Counted from the stretch's first letter, positions 25,522-34,991 are shown. The stretch is DNA of 64,000 nucleotides from Neolewinella lacunae (GCF_014349155.1 NZ_JACSIT010000100.1:248001-312000); one strand, 5' to 3'. Notes: generated by a model not told the origin, from the sequence alone. Numbers and translations are program-made.

Positions 25522-26883
25522 CTAATTTATCCGCCACCGCAGGCCCAGTTTCACTTGTTCGCGGCGAAGGCTTCCCAGGCCATCCTGGTAAACGGTGCCG
25601 AGCAGATAGCTGCCGCTGGCGTAGAGGCCCAGGCGTGGAGCAACCTGGTATCCCGCCCGCAGATAGGCCCGGGGCACCAGCCGGTTGATGCTGCCAACGG
25701 CGGAAGCATTGCGTCCTGCGTTGAAAACCGGCGTTCCCCCGCTGACGGGGCTTTGGTCGGCAGCAGCAAAATCGACTACCAACAGGTCTTCAAATCCGGC
25801 ACTTCGGAAAACAGCCTGGTTGGATAGGGTATCGGTGAAAATTATTGGTCCCTGGGCCTGTAGCAAATATTCCAATCCTCCGGCCACGCCGAAGGTCCAG
25901 CGACTGTTGAGCCGGTAATCAGCACCCACCACCAATTCCAGGCCCCGGGTACGCAACGCGTCCAGTCTGGCGCGCTGGAGATCGAGGAATAAGCTTTCCA
26001 CCGACTGCGCATTGAACATCGGCGCTCCTGTTCCCAGGTTTTCCAGGTTCCCGGTCAGGCCGTTCACATTGGCGGAAACGATTTGTACCTTTTCCTGCCG
26101 GTAACGCAACTGGAGGGGGAATTCCAACCGGCCCCGCGCCGGGAGGCGGTAGGCCAGGCCAGCCGTAAAACCCGGCTTTTGGAGGCTCGGTGTGGCGATT
26201 GCTCCCCATTCGAATGCGAAGCTGCCCGGGCGGCGGGTGGGGCGAAATTCCACTGCTTTCCTGCTGGTAGCCGGCGCGACTTCAAAGGGGAGGAGTTGGG
26301 CGAGCGAAGGCAGAAGTGACACGGCCGTGGGCAGCACCCGCTCCGTCGCACGCTGTTCCGGCAGGGGGGAACCCGTTGCCGTTGGCCAGGTGGGGGGGGG
26401 CAGGGTGTTTTCCAGCGCAGCACCTTCAACCGCGCGGGGGGCGGTGGATGGCGTGCCGGGGCTGGACGATGCTGGCCCGCCAAGCGCTACCCGGGAATTG
26501 GGGGAGATGGGCCTGGCTTCCGGCGGCGCGTTTCGGGCTGGGGTTGATTGCTTTTCAGGAACTAAAGTAGGGGATGGGGTGGTCGTTTCCGGACTTTCCA
26601 GGGGCGCTGGTGTGGCAGGCGGGGTAGCTACGGACTTGGTCGTCGCAGCCACGGCGGGTTGGGGAGGGGTGGGGGTTGCGGGGGCATGTTCCCGGCCCGC
26701 GCGGTAGGCCAGTAGAACCAGGCTGGCCACGACCAGGAACAGCACGGCGAGCAGTGCTGGCCGGTACCACCAGGCTGCGGCGCGCCGCTGTGCCGGGGCG
26801 TCCAGCCGCTGCTGCATGTCCCTCCAGGCTTCATCCCAGAAGGCGGCATCGTCGGTCCAGTCTTCTTGTTGTTTACCCGGCAT
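25522..26883 (-). CDS. Anti-sigma-like membrane protein with C-terminal outer-membrane-barrel-like domain
   Basis: A 453-residue protein directly after an ECF sigma gene; its ATG lies upstream of the sigma stop, overlapping by 11 bases. Order: a short charged cytoplasmic part (about 1-36, WTDDAAFWDEAWRDMQQRL), one membrane helix (about 42-62), a Pro/Thr/Ser-rich linker (about 65-220), then a domain of alternating beta strands (about 235-453) such as LEFPLQLRYRQEKVQIV and YQVAPRLGLYASGSYLLG, ending in RWRIN like a PorT/OMP_b-brl domain. It probably regulates the sigma factor and spans the periplasm. The anti-sigma role is inferred from context. Confidence 0.7.
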   Translation of the reverse strand: MPGKQQEDWTDDAAFWDEAWRDMQQRLDAPAQRRAAAWWYRPALLAVLFLVVASLVLLAYRAGREHAPATPTPPQPAVAATTKSVATPPATPAPLESPETTTPSPTLVPEKQSTPARNAPPEARPISPNSRVALGGPASSSPGTPSTAPRAVEGAALENTLPPPTWPTATGSPLPEQRATERVLPTAVSLLPSLAQLLPFEVAPATSRKAVEFRPTRRPGSFAFEWGAIATPSLQKPGFTAGLAYRLPARGRLEFPLQLRYRQEKVQIVSANVNGLTGNLENLGTGAPMFNAQSVESLFLDLQRARLDALRTRGLELVVGADYRLNSRWTFGVAGGLEYLLQAQGPIIFTDTLSNQAVFRSAGFEDLLVVDFAAADQSPVSGGTPVFNAGRNASAVGSINRLVPRAYLRAGYQVAPRLGLYASGSYLLGTVYQDGLGSLRREQVKLGLRWRIN

Positions 26884-27427
26884 AGCGGTTGATTTTAAAG
26901 GCGTCGGATTGTAATTTTTCCCGCAAAATCTGGCGGGCTTTGTTGAGGTGCCAGCGGCTGTTGCCCTCACTGAACTGGAGCCTTTCGGCAATTTCAGCGT
27001 GGTTGAAACCCTCTACGGCGAAGAGCCAGAACACTTCTTTGCTGGTCTCCGGGAGCATATCGATGATGCGGCACAGGTCGTCAGCGTAAAGGGAGTGGGT
27101 GGCGCTGGCCTCCGTGGGCTGGTCCCAGTCGGCCACCTCCAGCGTCGGCCGCCTGGGTTGCCCCCGGAACTGGTCGATGGTACTGCGGAAGACCAGGCGC
27201 TTGACCCAGCCCTCCAGGCTGCCTTCCCAGCGGAACGTTGCCAGCTTTTCAAAGACTTTCATCATCCCCCCATTCAACAGCGCCATGGCCTCCTCCCGGT
27301 CGGGGCTGTAGCGGCGGCAGACCACCAGTGCCGTGGGAGCATAGCGCCGGTAGAAGACCTCCTGGGCTCTCCGATCACCCGCTACGCAGGCGGCCACCAG
27401 GCTTTTGTCATCGGGATAGCTGTCCAA
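26873..27427 (-). CDS. ECF RNA polymerase sigma factor
   Basis: A 184-residue sigma-70-family ECF factor. Region 2 includes DRRAQEVFYRRYAPTALVV and region 4 has LPETSKEVFWLFAVEGFNHAEIAERL with the helix-turn-helix ending in SEGNSRWHLNKAR. The annotated start is TTG at 27427 (DSYPDDKSLVAAC); no in-frame ATG lies upstream. The stop overlaps the start of the barrel-type regulator gene, and the outer-membrane-type gene ends 20 bp upstream, so the three probably form one operon read from 28263 to 25522. Confidence 0.9.
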   Translation of the reverse strand: MDSYPDDKSLVAACVAGDRRAQEVFYRRYAPTALVVCRRYSPDREEAMALLNGGMMKVFEKLATFRWEGSLEGWVKRLVFRSTIDQFRGQPRRPTLEVADWDQPTEASATHSLYADDLCRIIDMLPETSKEVFWLFAVEGFNHAEIAERLQFSEGNSRWHLNKARQILREKLQSDAFKINRYAG

Positions 27428-27447
27428 TGGAGCGGTAAAAAAGGGGA

Positions 27448-28263
27448 TTAAAAACGAATGGCACCCCGCAGCATCAACCGTCGGTACTGGATGTTGCGCT
27501 CGATAACGTCGAGGGTGTCAGTAGTCAAAATAAAACTGCTGTTGAGGAAGCGGTAACCAAGGTCGAAGACCAGGCTGCCCCAACCGTCGGGCGTAGACTT
27601 AAATTCCAGGCCCAGCGCCGCATGGTACAGGAGCGAGATTTGGCGGGAGCTGATCTCCGGCCCGCTCGCGCTTCCGCCAAAGGGCAAACTCGGCCCCACT
27701 TCCAGGCGGATAAAGGGCTGGGCCCGCCGCTGGTTGAGGTGCACTTCGCCCAGCGCCGTCAGGGCCATCACATTTTCCGCCCGTTCAAAACTCATCAGGC
27801 CTGCGTCGAGCCCCGCACCGAGGACATAGCGTTGGCCCACCCGCTTGACCAGGTGGTAATTCACGTTGCCGCCAATGGTGGTGAGCACTTCCGAAAAGCC
27901 AAAGCGGTTCGCAGTGTTGGAGCCGAAGGACAGGCCGCCTCCCACCTGGTGTAAAAAGCTCCGGCGAGGAATGATTTCACCGGGCCGGTCCTGCGTGCCC
28001 ACCGCAGTCGTTTCTACCGTCGGCACGTAGTCTTTATCCATTCGAAAGTTTACCCGCAGAATATCCGCCCACGGTACAGTCTTAACCGAGCCGCCTGCCG
28101 TTACCAGCACCACCCGATCCTGGAAAACGTATTCCAGAATGGTCCCTTCCAGCGGCTCCCCCTCCCGGAGGTGAATCACGTCGAGGTAACCTTCCGCCCG
28201 GTTCTGGGCGGCCAGGGGCAGGAAAAGGATCAGCAGCAAAGGCAAAAGGGTAATACAGCGCAT
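27448..28263 (-). CDS. Secreted/outer-membrane beta-rich protein
   Basis: A 271-residue exported protein with a signal peptide (about 1-20, ending LAAQ). An early short domain (about 25-75, VIHLREGEPLEGTILEYVF) looks like the small beta domain that reads 'effect on expression of a metal/phosphate-type Bacteroidota surface protein'; I do not assign it. The remainder (about 100-271) is alternating beta strands ending in GAIRF, as outer-membrane beta-barrels do. Function unknown. It is the first gene of the probable sigma-factor operon. Confidence 0.6.
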   Translation of the reverse strand: MRCITLLPLLLILFLPLAAQNRAEGYLDVIHLREGEPLEGTILEYVFQDRVVLVTAGGSVKTVPWADILRVNFRMDKDYVPTVETTAVGTQDRPGEIIPRRSFLHQVGGGLSFGSNTANRFGFSEVLTTIGGNVNYHLVKRVGQRYVLGAGLDAGLMSFERAENVMALTALGEVHLNQRRAQPFIRLEVGPSLPFGGSASGPEISSRQISLLYHAALGLEFKSTPDGWGSLVFDLGYRFLNSSFILTTDTLDVIERNIQYRRLMLRGAIRF

Positions 28264-28297
28264 GGGGCTTGAGGGCTTGTTGCTGGCAAATTAAAGG

Positions 28298-28356
28298 AAA
28301 AACCCGGAGCGGGAAAGTGCAAGCATGGGAACGACTGGCGCTTTCCTGGCTCCGGG
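28298..28356 (-). terminator. Intrinsic terminator after the LVIVD gene
   Basis: On the minus strand CCCGGAGC and GCTCCGGG (28349-28356 and 28303-28310) form the outer stem of a long hairpin, with GGAAAG/CTTTCC pairing inside, followed by TTTTTCC. Confidence 0.65.
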
Positions 28357-28369
28357 ACGTTACTAACCT

Positions 28370-29683
28370 TTAATCACATACACTAATATGGCTGGTCGGG
28401 GTGAGCCGGCCGGCCTCATCGTAGTTGAACTGCTGGATGCCTTTTTCCTGGCCGTAGCCGAGCACGATCAGTTCATTGTTCTGGGGCAAGACGATCACGT
28501 CGCGCGCAAAAATTTCGGTGGAGTGGTCCAGCTGTTCGCCCAGCAGGCCATCGTCCGTCAGGTCGAACACCCGGAAGCCTTCCCACTGTGAACAGAGGAA
28601 CAATTTGCCTTCCGCTACCGCCAGGCCGTGGCTGGAAGACATGGGGGTAATCTGTAAAGAGCGGGGCTCGCGGGCGTTGCTCACGTCGATGATTTCCAGC
28701 TGGTCGCCAATGGAACCACAATCGCGGCCGCCCCAGAGGGTGACGTAGGCCAGGTCATTGGCCACCACCACCGGGTCACAGGCCAGCACGTGCTCGAAGG
28801 TGGAAAGGTGCTCGGGCACCAACGGGTTGGCGATGCTGAAAATCTGCATCCCCGTCTGGGAACCAATAAAGAGCTTGTCTTCGTAGGGAAAGATCGTTTC
28901 AATGCCCCAGCCCAGGTTGATGTTGCCCTGAAAGACGGGAGCGATGGGATTGGCCAGGGAAAAGGCCTTCAGGTTTTGGTCGTCAACGGCGTAGAGCGTG
29001 GAGCTGGCAATGGTGAAGCGCGCCAGGCTGCCGCCCTGCCCTACGTTCTCGGGCGTGCCACCCGCAGTGTTGGTAACGTTGCCCGCGTCAAAGTTGAAGG
29101 CGAGTTCATTGCGCGACTGGGCGAAGAAGACGCCGCCTTCCCGCCAGAAGTTTTGCCCCCAGTTCGGGGAGTTACAGGTCAGTACCCGCCGCTCGCCGGT
29201 CTCTACGAAGTCGGTAATAAACTCACCGCCACCGAGCACCTGCGCGAAAATGCTGTAAGGGTCGAAGACGTCTTCGGTGCGGCCCACCAGCGTAGGATTC
29301 TCCGGGTTACTCAGGTCAAAGGCCACCAGATCCGTGTACTGGTTCATGTAGAGGATGTCGTTGCGCACCGCAATACCCTGGCCACCGGGGGCCTCCATGA
29401 AGGTGATCGGCCGCGGGTTGCGCGTGTCGCTATTGTCGTAAATGTGCAGGCCGCGGTTGGTCTCCACCATAAACAGATAGGGGCCATAAACGTAGAAGCC
29501 GCCCGCCTCACACACCGGCTCGGGAATGCCGCAAATGAAGGCCGAGTTGCGCCACGCGTCGCTGGTCACCACCACGGGTTCAAAGCCCAGCACCAGGCGG
29601 TTTTCTTCACATTTTTCTTCCAGGCAGCTCGCGAACACGATGGTGAGCAGGGCCAGAAGGGCAAGAGTCAAAAGTCTTTGCAT
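28370..29683 (-). CDS. LVIVD-repeat lipoprotein
   Basis: A 437-residue predicted lipoprotein (signal peptide with lipobox FASC, C20). The body is a beta-propeller made of LVIVD-type repeats, visible as LHIYDNSDTRNPRPITF, LVAFDLSNPENPTLVGR, MQIFSIANPLVPEHLSTF, LEIIDVSNAREPRSLQI and FRVFDLTDDGLLG. LVIVD proteins are surface-exposed and of unknown biochemical role. A hairpin terminator follows at 28298-28356. The xylA gene diverges from it. Confidence 0.88.
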   Translation of the reverse strand: MQRLLTLALLALLTIVFASCLEEKCEENRLVLGFEPVVVTSDAWRNSAFICGIPEPVCEAGGFYVYGPYLFMVETNRGLHIYDNSDTRNPRPITFMEAPGGQGIAVRNDILYMNQYTDLVAFDLSNPENPTLVGRTEDVFDPYSIFAQVLGGGEFITDFVETGERRVLTCNSPNWGQNFWREGGVFFAQSRNELAFNFDAGNVTNTAGGTPENVGQGGSLARFTIASSTLYAVDDQNLKAFSLANPIAPVFQGNINLGWGIETIFPYEDKLFIGSQTGMQIFSIANPLVPEHLSTFEHVLACDPVVVANDLAYVTLWGGRDCGSIGDQLEIIDVSNAREPRSLQITPMSSSHGLAVAEGKLFLCSQWEGFRVFDLTDDGLLGEQLDHSTEIFARDVIVLPQNNELIVLGYGQEKGIQQFNYDEAGRLTPTSHISVCD

Positions 29684-30016
29684 GGTTAAGTATTTTGGGG
29701 GCGGGGCTGGCCGGGGCCAGCGGTTTGCGCCCGGTACGTTGGGTCAGACGGGAAACAGCGGCGTGGCGTTGGTGGCTCCACACTTTTTTTTCGGATCTGG
29801 GCGCGGCCGCAGGTGCCATGGAAAGAATGAGGAGAAGGTCTGTCGGGCCCCCTGAACCGATTTTCGCCCCCCCGAAAATTATTTTTTCGTCCCAACCGAT
29901 TGCATTTTTTGCGGTATTTCCTAGTTCTGCCGTGAATGGCTACCTTCGGATTTTCCACGCAAAGTGGCTGTCGTGCGGCACGGTGCCCACGGCGGTAAAT
30001 TCAACCCTCTAAGCTG
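29684..30016. other. Divergent spacer between the LVIVD gene and xylA
   Basis: No gene. It holds repeat copy 6 (29801-29816) and a TACCTTCG box (29941-29948) that could serve xylA, 68 nt before its ATG. Confidence 0.5.
29801..29816 (-). repeat. Dispersed repeat copy 6
   Basis: GCGCGGCCGCAGGTGC, reverse orientation, in the divergent spacer before xylA. Confidence 0.75.
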
Positions 30017-31330
30017 ATGCCTACTTATTTTTCCACAGTTCCCAACATCCCGTTTGAAGGTGCCGAGAGTGACAACCCCCTGGCGTTCAAGTACTACGAT
30101 AAGCACCGCGTAGTAGCTGGCAAAACGATGAACGAGCACTTCAAATTCGCGATGGCCTGGTGGCATACCCTTTGTAACACGGGCGGCGACCCCTTCGGTA
30201 GCGGCACGGCGGCTTATCCCTGGCTGACGGCCACGGACCCCGTGCAGCGGGCCAAAGACAAAATCGACGCGGGCTTCGAGATCATGGCACGCCTGGGCCT
30301 CGACTACTTCTGCTTTCACGATGTCGACCTCCTCGACGAAGAAGACGCCAACCTGGCCACTTACCGCAAGCGCCTGGAGGAAGTCACCGACTACCTCGCT
30401 GAGAAAATGAAGGCCGAGGGCCGCAAGGTACTCTGGGGAACGGCCAACCTCTTCAGCCACCCCCGCTACATGAACGGTGCCAGCACCAACCCCGATTTCC
30501 GGGTAGTTGCTTACGCCGCCGCCCAACTCAAAAATGCCATCGACACCACCATTAAGCTGGGCGGCGAAAACTACGTCTTCTGGGGCGGCCGCGAAGGCTA
30601 CATGAGCCTGCTCAATACCGACTACGGCCGCGAAGTCGATCACCTGGCCCGCTTCCTGACCATGGCCCGCGACTACGCCCGGCAACAGGGCTTCACCGGT
30701 ACCTTTTTCATTGAGCCCAAGCCCTTCGAGCCCACCAAGCACCAGTACGACTTCGACGCCGCCACCGTAGCCGGTTTCCTGCGCAAGTACAAACTGATGG
30801 ACGATTTCAAGCTCAATATTGAAGTCAACCACGCCACCCTGGCCCAGCATACTTTCCAGCACGAACTCGCCGTGGCCGTCTCCGAAGGCCTCCTGGGCAG
30901 CATCGACGCCAACCGCGGCGACTACCAGAACGGCTGGGATACTGACCAGTTCCCGACCAACGTACCGGAACTGACCGAAGCCATGCTGGTCATCCTCGAA
31001 GGCGGTGGCCTGCAGGGCGGCGGCGTCAACTTTGATGCCAAGACCCGGCGCAATTCCCCCGACCTGGAAGACATCTTCCACGCCCACATCGGCGGTATGG
31101 ACGCCTTCGCCCGCGCCCTGCTGGCCGCCGATAAAATCCTTACCTCCAGCCAGTACAAAAAACTGCGGACCCAGCGCTACGCCTCTTTCGACAGCGGCGA
31201 AGGGCAACTCTTCGAAAACGGTAAGCTCACCCTCGAAGCCCTCGCCAGCCTCGGCCAGGCCAACGGCGAACCACCCCAAACGAGCGGCCGGCAGGAACTC
31301 TTCGAAAACATCCTGATGCAGCATACCTAG
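30017..31330 (+). CDS. xylA: Xylose isomerase
   Basis: Converts D-xylose to D-xylulose (and glucose to fructose) in the cytoplasm using two divalent metals. The 437 residues match the class II enzyme length. The catalytic histidine motif YFCFHDVD is at residues 97-104 (H101, D104, the numbering of E. coli XylA). Metal ligands are carried by [18 protein letters not shown] and the later [18 protein letters not shown], and [10 protein letters not shown] is also conserved. No xylulokinase or xylose transporter is adjacent, so it is transcribed alone; a strong terminator follows. Confidence 0.97.
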   Translation: MPTYFSTVPNIPFEGAESDNPLAFKYYDKHRVVAGKTMNEHFKFAMAWWHTLCNTGGDPFGSGTAAYPWLTATDPVQRAKDKIDAGFEIMARLGLDYFCFHDVDLLDEEDANLATYRKRLEEVTDYLAEKMKAEGRKVLWGTANLFSHPRYMNGASTNPDFRVVAYAAAQLKNAIDTTIKLGGENYVFWGGREGYMSLLNTDYGREVDHLARFLTMARDYARQQGFTGTFFIEPKPFEPTKHQYDFDAATVAGFLRKYKLMDDFKLNIEVNHATLAQHTFQHELAVAVSEGLLGSIDANRGDYQNGWDTDQFPTNVPELTEAMLVILEGGGLQGGGVNFDAKTRRNSPDLEDIFHAHIGGMDAFARALLAADKILTSSQYKKLRTQRYASFDSGEGQLFENGKLTLEALASLGQANGEPPQTSGRQELFENILMQHT

Positions 31331-31364
31331 GATTAGGTATTTCTCCTTGCGAAGGAGCTAAGGA

Positions 31365-31416
31365 AACTAAGGGGCACTGGGCGCGGAATAGCGTGCCTGG
31401 TGCCCCTTAGTTTTTT
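31365..31416 (+). terminator. xylA terminator
   Basis: A 13-bp perfect stem AACTAAGGGGCAC (31365-31377) and GTGCCCCTTAGTT (31400-31412) with a T-run at 31411-31416. Confidence 0.9.
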
Positions 31417-31590
31417 CTGGTGGCACCGTTATCCGGCGACCGCTGCGCGCTTTTTAGCCCATAGAGTCGTATAGAGTTGGGTGTGGCGGAGACGTTTCAC
31501 GGCGACTGCAAACCGTTGCCGCGCTGCATACCTGGATTGCGCGCCCGATAGCACTTCGCCGTATAACGGTTCAACCAGGGCTTTGCCAGC

Positions 31591-31705
31591 TTAGTCCATC
31601 TTCTTGTTCTTAGTGGTTCAAAAGAGGAAAGCGAAGCGTCCCCAAACTTAGTCCATCTTCGTGCCCTGAGTGGTTCAAAAATTAAAGCGAAGCACCCAAA
31701 GTCCG
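31591..31705. repeat. Two tandem copies of a 57-bp repeat
   Basis: TTAGTCCATCTTC...GTGGTTCAAAA...AAAGCGAAGC recurs with a period of 57 bases (copies beginning at 31591 and 31648). On the minus strand it would read FEPLR-R-RRWTK twice. Confidence 0.65.
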
Positions 31706-31738
31706 CCCTCACCAGCCCTTGCTCCTTATCCTTCCATA

Positions 31739-31754
31739 GCACCTGCGACCGCGC
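31739..31754 (+). repeat. Dispersed repeat copy 7 (variant GCACCTGCGACCGCGC)
   Basis: One base differs from the majority core. It ends 19 bases before the stop codon of the serine-hydrolase gene. Confidence 0.65.
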
Positions 31755-31772
31755 AAAAAACAAGCTGCCCGC

Positions 31773-33080
31773 CTAACGATGCACCACTTTGCGCCAGCTC
31801 ACGCCCCCTTGCGCATCGGCAATGCGCAGCAGCAAAACCCCGCGCGGTAAGCTTTCCAGTGCGAGCCTTGCCTGTTGCCCGCTTAGGCGCTCGCTGCGTA
31901 ACACCCGGCCCGCCTGATCGAACACACTGACGCGGCGCAGGGGAGCGGCGGAACGGAGGGTGATGAAGTCGCCTGCCGGATTGGGAAATACGCTCACCCC
32001 CGCCGGAAGATCGGCGGCAGAAGCGGTAGCGGTCGTGCAGTACAGCCCGTTGATTTTTTCCCAGATGGCGTCGTTGTACCCCGTGGAAACCAGGCTGCCG
32101 TCTTCGGGCGTGCTGCCCATACGGACCATAATGAGGCCCTGGCTGGGCACGATGTTGAGCAACTGTGCGTCTTTGCCGATGGCCGCCACCAAATCCTGGG
32201 GGGCGTTGGGCAGCAGCGGACCGGGGAAACTGATCTGGAGCGTGGGAATCCGGTAACTGGGCTGGCCATTGAGCCACCAGAGGTAGCCGTAGGAGGGGTT
32301 CAGGGACTGGGAAGGCGTGATCATGTCCCGCAGGTAGGCCGTGTCCCGCAAAATGGGCGTGCCCGCCCAGCGGCCGTTGCCCTGCACGAGGATGCCGAAG
32401 CGGGCCATCGAGCGGGCGGTGCTGATGAAGACTTCGTTGAAGCCGAAGTCGCGGTACTGCCCGGTGATGCCCGTTCGGGGGGTGAGGCGCTCGGCAATGA
32501 AAGTGTTGATGCCCTGGTTGGTGGCGGATTCGATGACGTCCGTCAGCAGGGTGTAGGGGCCGTTGTGGTAAGACCACCGGGTGCCGGGGGCGGCCTTGCA
32601 AACGAGGCATTCCGGGTCGTAGCAGGCTGAGTTTTCCACGCCGTCGTCGAGGCTCGTTGTCATAGTTAGTTGGTGGACAATCTTGATGTCCGCTTCGGTG
32701 GCGGGGCAATTCGTCCAGCCCGTGCCCAGGTACTGGCTGGTGGGGTCGTTGATGTTGAGCGAATCCAGGTCGGCGGCCATGCCCACCAGAAAGGCGGTGA
32801 GGGATTTTCCGGCGGAATTCCAAAGGTGGGGCGTGAAGACGGAGAAGTCGCCGAAGTAGCGCTCAATGACGATTTTGCCGTCTTTGAGCAGCAAAAAGGC
32901 ATCGGTGTTGGTGCTTTCCAGGTAGTCGTAAAGCTCCTGCTCCCGGTCGGTACAAAAGCCCGCCTCTTCCAGGGTCATGGTTTCCCAGCTGAGGTTGGTC
33001 GTTGGGGGGTAGTAAAGTTCCTGGGCGGGCAGGAAAAGGGACCCAAGCAGGCAAAGGAGGAAAAGGAGTCGGTTTTTCAT
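31773..33080 (-). CDS. Serine hydrolase with T9SS sorting domain
   Basis: Exported 435-residue protein. A signal peptide (about 1-19) leads into a beta-lactamase-fold hydrolase with nucleophile motif SAGK (S89, K92, in LWNSAGKSLTAFLVG), the YHN triad element in TRWSYHNGPYTLL, and GYLWWLNGQ. The last 80 residues or so form a T9SS type A sorting domain (VFPNPAGDFITL, then GVLLLRIADAQGG, ending KVVHR), so the enzyme is secreted or attached to the cell surface. An esterase or peptidase activity is likely but the substrate is unknown. It is unrelated in layout to the hydrolase at 22412. Confidence 0.88.
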   Translation of the reverse strand: MKNRLLFLLCLLGSLFLPAQELYYPPTTNLSWETMTLEEAGFCTDREQELYDYLESTNTDAFLLLKDGKIVIERYFGDFSVFTPHLWNSAGKSLTAFLVGMAADLDSLNINDPTSQYLGTGWTNCPATEADIKIVHQLTMTTSLDDGVENSACYDPECLVCKAAPGTRWSYHNGPYTLLTDVIESATNQGINTFIAERLTPRTGITGQYRDFGFNEVFISTARSMARFGILVQGNGRWAGTPILRDTAYLRDMITPSQSLNPSYGYLWWLNGQPSYRIPTLQISFPGPLLPNAPQDLVAAIGKDAQLLNIVPSQGLIMVRMGSTPEDGSLVSTGYNDAIWEKINGLYCTTATASAADLPAGVSVFPNPAGDFITLRSAAPLRRVSVFDQAGRVLRSERLSGQQARLALESLPRGVLLLRIADAQGGVSWRKVVHR

Positions 33081-33239
33081 GGGTTACTCGGTTGAAAAGC
33101 GGGGGTGGAGGAAAAAGCGGTTAGTGATTGGACGCCAGAAAAAGAACGGGGTTTAAACGCGGAAAGCTTATTTTTGGTCGCCCTGCACAAGGTGTAACAA
33201 GTCCCATCGCCAATCGATCAAGCACAAACTCTTTCCACT

Positions 33240-34847
33240 ATGCCGAATGCCAAATCTCCCGCACTCTCCGCCCTGTTGCGCTGTTTTTCCAAAGCTGCTT
33301 TTCTCGAGCGGCGCGGTACCCAGGATCCGGGCGATTTCCAGGAAGCCCGCGAAGCTTACCTGGCCTCCCGGCGGGCTTTTTTGCGCCAATCTAGCCTGGT
33401 AGTGGCTGGCGCGGGACTGGGCCTGGGCTTTAGCGCCTGCACCCCAAAGGCCAAGGTGGCCACGGGCGGGCAGCCCCGGATCGTCATTCTCGGCGCGGGC
33501 ATGGCGGGCCTGCACTGCGGCTACGTCCTGCAAAAAGCCGGTGTGCCCTGCACCATTTACGAAGCCAGCAGCCGTACGGGCGGCCGCATCCACACCGTGT
33601 CCGACGCCTTCGGTCCCGGCCTGCACTCCGAGTTCGGTGCCGAATTTGTGGATACCGACCACGCCGATATGCTGCAGCTGGCCAAGGAGTTTGGCCTGGA
33701 AATGGTCGATACCCAGGACGATTATAAAGACGGCAGCGTCACGAAAGACACCTTCTTCTTCGAAGGCCGCCACTACAGCGAAGAGGACGTCATTACCGAA
33801 TTCCGCAGCATCGTCGCCAAACTCAATGCCGATAAAGCGGGGCTGGGCGCTGATTACGATACGCCCCTGACGGCCCACCTCGATACCGTTTCCATTGAAG
33901 AGTACGTGCGCGGGCTGCCCTGCAGCAAGTGGGTGCAAGACATGATCATTTACGCTTACGTGGCGGAGTATGGACTGGACGCTGGCGAGCAGTCGTCGCT
34001 CAACTTCGTCGATATGATCATCACCGATACCTCCGAAGGCTTCAAAATCTTCGGGGATTCCGACGAACGTTTCAAGTACCGGGGCGGCAACAGCACCATC
34101 ACCCGGAAGCTGGCCGAAAAACTCTCCGATCAGATCAAAACCGGCTACGCAGTCACCAGCATCCGCGAAAAATCGGGCACCTACCAGGTCACCTTCGGCA
34201 ACGGCGAGGCGATTACGGCCGATCTTTTGGTCGTTACTTTGCCCTACACCATCTTGCGGGAGGTCGACCTCTCCCTGCGCGGGATGACGCCCGAAAAGAA
34301 GGCCTGCATCGATACCCTGGGCTACGGGCAGAACAACAAACTGATGCTGGGCGTAAGCAGCCGGCCCTGGCGCGAGCACCCCCAGCGCTTCGCCGGGTAC
34401 CTGTTCAACGACCAGATCCAGAACGGCTGGGACCATACCCACCAGCAAAACAACAACCAGGGGGCGGGCGCCTACACCGTCTTTTTGGGCGGCACCCAGG
34501 CCAAGGAAATTGCCATGGGCAGCCAGCGCGACCAGGTCGACAACCGCCACGTGCAGCACCACCTGGCCAAACTCGACGAAGTCTTCCCCGGCAGCAAACA
34601 GGCTTTCACCGGCACCCACGCCGCTGCGCTCTGGACGAGCAATCCCTACAGCAAGGGCAGCTACTCCTGCTACAAAGTAGGGCAGTGGACGAGCATCTCC
34701 GGCCAGGAATTCGAGCCGGTGGGCAACGTCTACTTCGCGGGCGAACACTGCAGCCTCAACTTCCAGGGCTACATGAACGGTGCCGCCGAAACGGGCCGCC
34801 TGGTGGCGGAGCATTTGGTGATGAAGGTGAAGGGGGGAGTTCGGTAG
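33240..34847 (+). CDS. Flavin-dependent amine oxidase, exported
   Basis: A 535-residue FAD amine-oxidase-family protein. After an N-terminal extension it carries a twin-arginine-like signal (SRRAFLRQSSLVVAGAGLG, residues 43-61) ending in a lipobox-like FSAC (C67), so it may be a Tat-exported lipoprotein. The dinucleotide-binding motif VILGAGMAGL is at about 82-91, followed by EASSRTGGRIHT. The C-terminus has GNVYFAGEHCSLNFQGYMNG, the second FAD-contact region. Substrate unknown; polyamines, monoamines or carotenoid-like compounds are possible. The 40-residue region before the RR pair is longer than usual and the start could be internal. Confidence 0.88.
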   Translation: MPNAKSPALSALLRCFSKAAFLERRGTQDPGDFQEAREAYLASRRAFLRQSSLVVAGAGLGLGFSACTPKAKVATGGQPRIVILGAGMAGLHCGYVLQKAGVPCTIYEASSRTGGRIHTVSDAFGPGLHSEFGAEFVDTDHADMLQLAKEFGLEMVDTQDDYKDGSVTKDTFFFEGRHYSEEDVITEFRSIVAKLNADKAGLGADYDTPLTAHLDTVSIEEYVRGLPCSKWVQDMIIYAYVAEYGLDAGEQSSLNFVDMIITDTSEGFKIFGDSDERFKYRGGNSTITRKLAEKLSDQIKTGYAVTSIREKSGTYQVTFGNGEAITADLLVVTLPYTILREVDLSLRGMTPEKKACIDTLGYGQNNKLMLGVSSRPWREHPQRFAGYLFNDQIQNGWDHTHQQNNNQGAGAYTVFLGGTQAKEIAMGSQRDQVDNRHVQHHLAKLDEVFPGSKQAFTGTHAAALWTSNPYSKGSYSCYKVGQWTSISGQEFEPVGNVYFAGEHCSLNFQGYMNGAAETGRLVAEHLVMKVKGGVR

Positions 34848-34882
34848 TTCAGTAGTTCATAGTGCAGTAGTTCATAGTGCAC
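34840..34882. repeat. TAGTTCATAGTGCAG tandem words
   Basis: Short tandem units of GTTCGGTAGTTCAGTAGTTCAT type follow the amine-oxidase stop; related words occur at 16102-16153 and 54540-54575. No coding sense. Confidence 0.5.
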
Positions 34883-34991
34883 CAGGCACTTATTGAACGA
34901 TCCCATCTACAACCTGCTCAAGAGGTTCCACGTCGAAAGGTACGCTGGCAAAAGCCTGGCAACGAGCCATCTCCGTCGGTGGCAGCAAACA

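Larger units (their letters stand above)
31417..31772. other. Spacer between xylA and the T9SS serine hydrolase
   Basis: No gene of its own. It holds a tandem 57-bp repeat (31591-31705) and repeat copy 7 (31739-31754). An 88-codon frame on the minus strand across the tandem repeat is judged to be translated repeat. Confidence 0.6.

Noticed and set aside
29921-31324. 467-codon open frame antisense to xylA
   Set aside because: xylA has catalytic residues at E. coli positions; the antisense frame has none.
31497-31763. 88-codon frame on the minus strand
   Set aside because: It reads through the tandem 57-bp repeat; only the repeat gives it length.
33168-34814. 548-codon open frame antisense to the amine oxidase
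   Set aside because: Mirror of a real gene; alanine/glycine/valine-rich without motifs.
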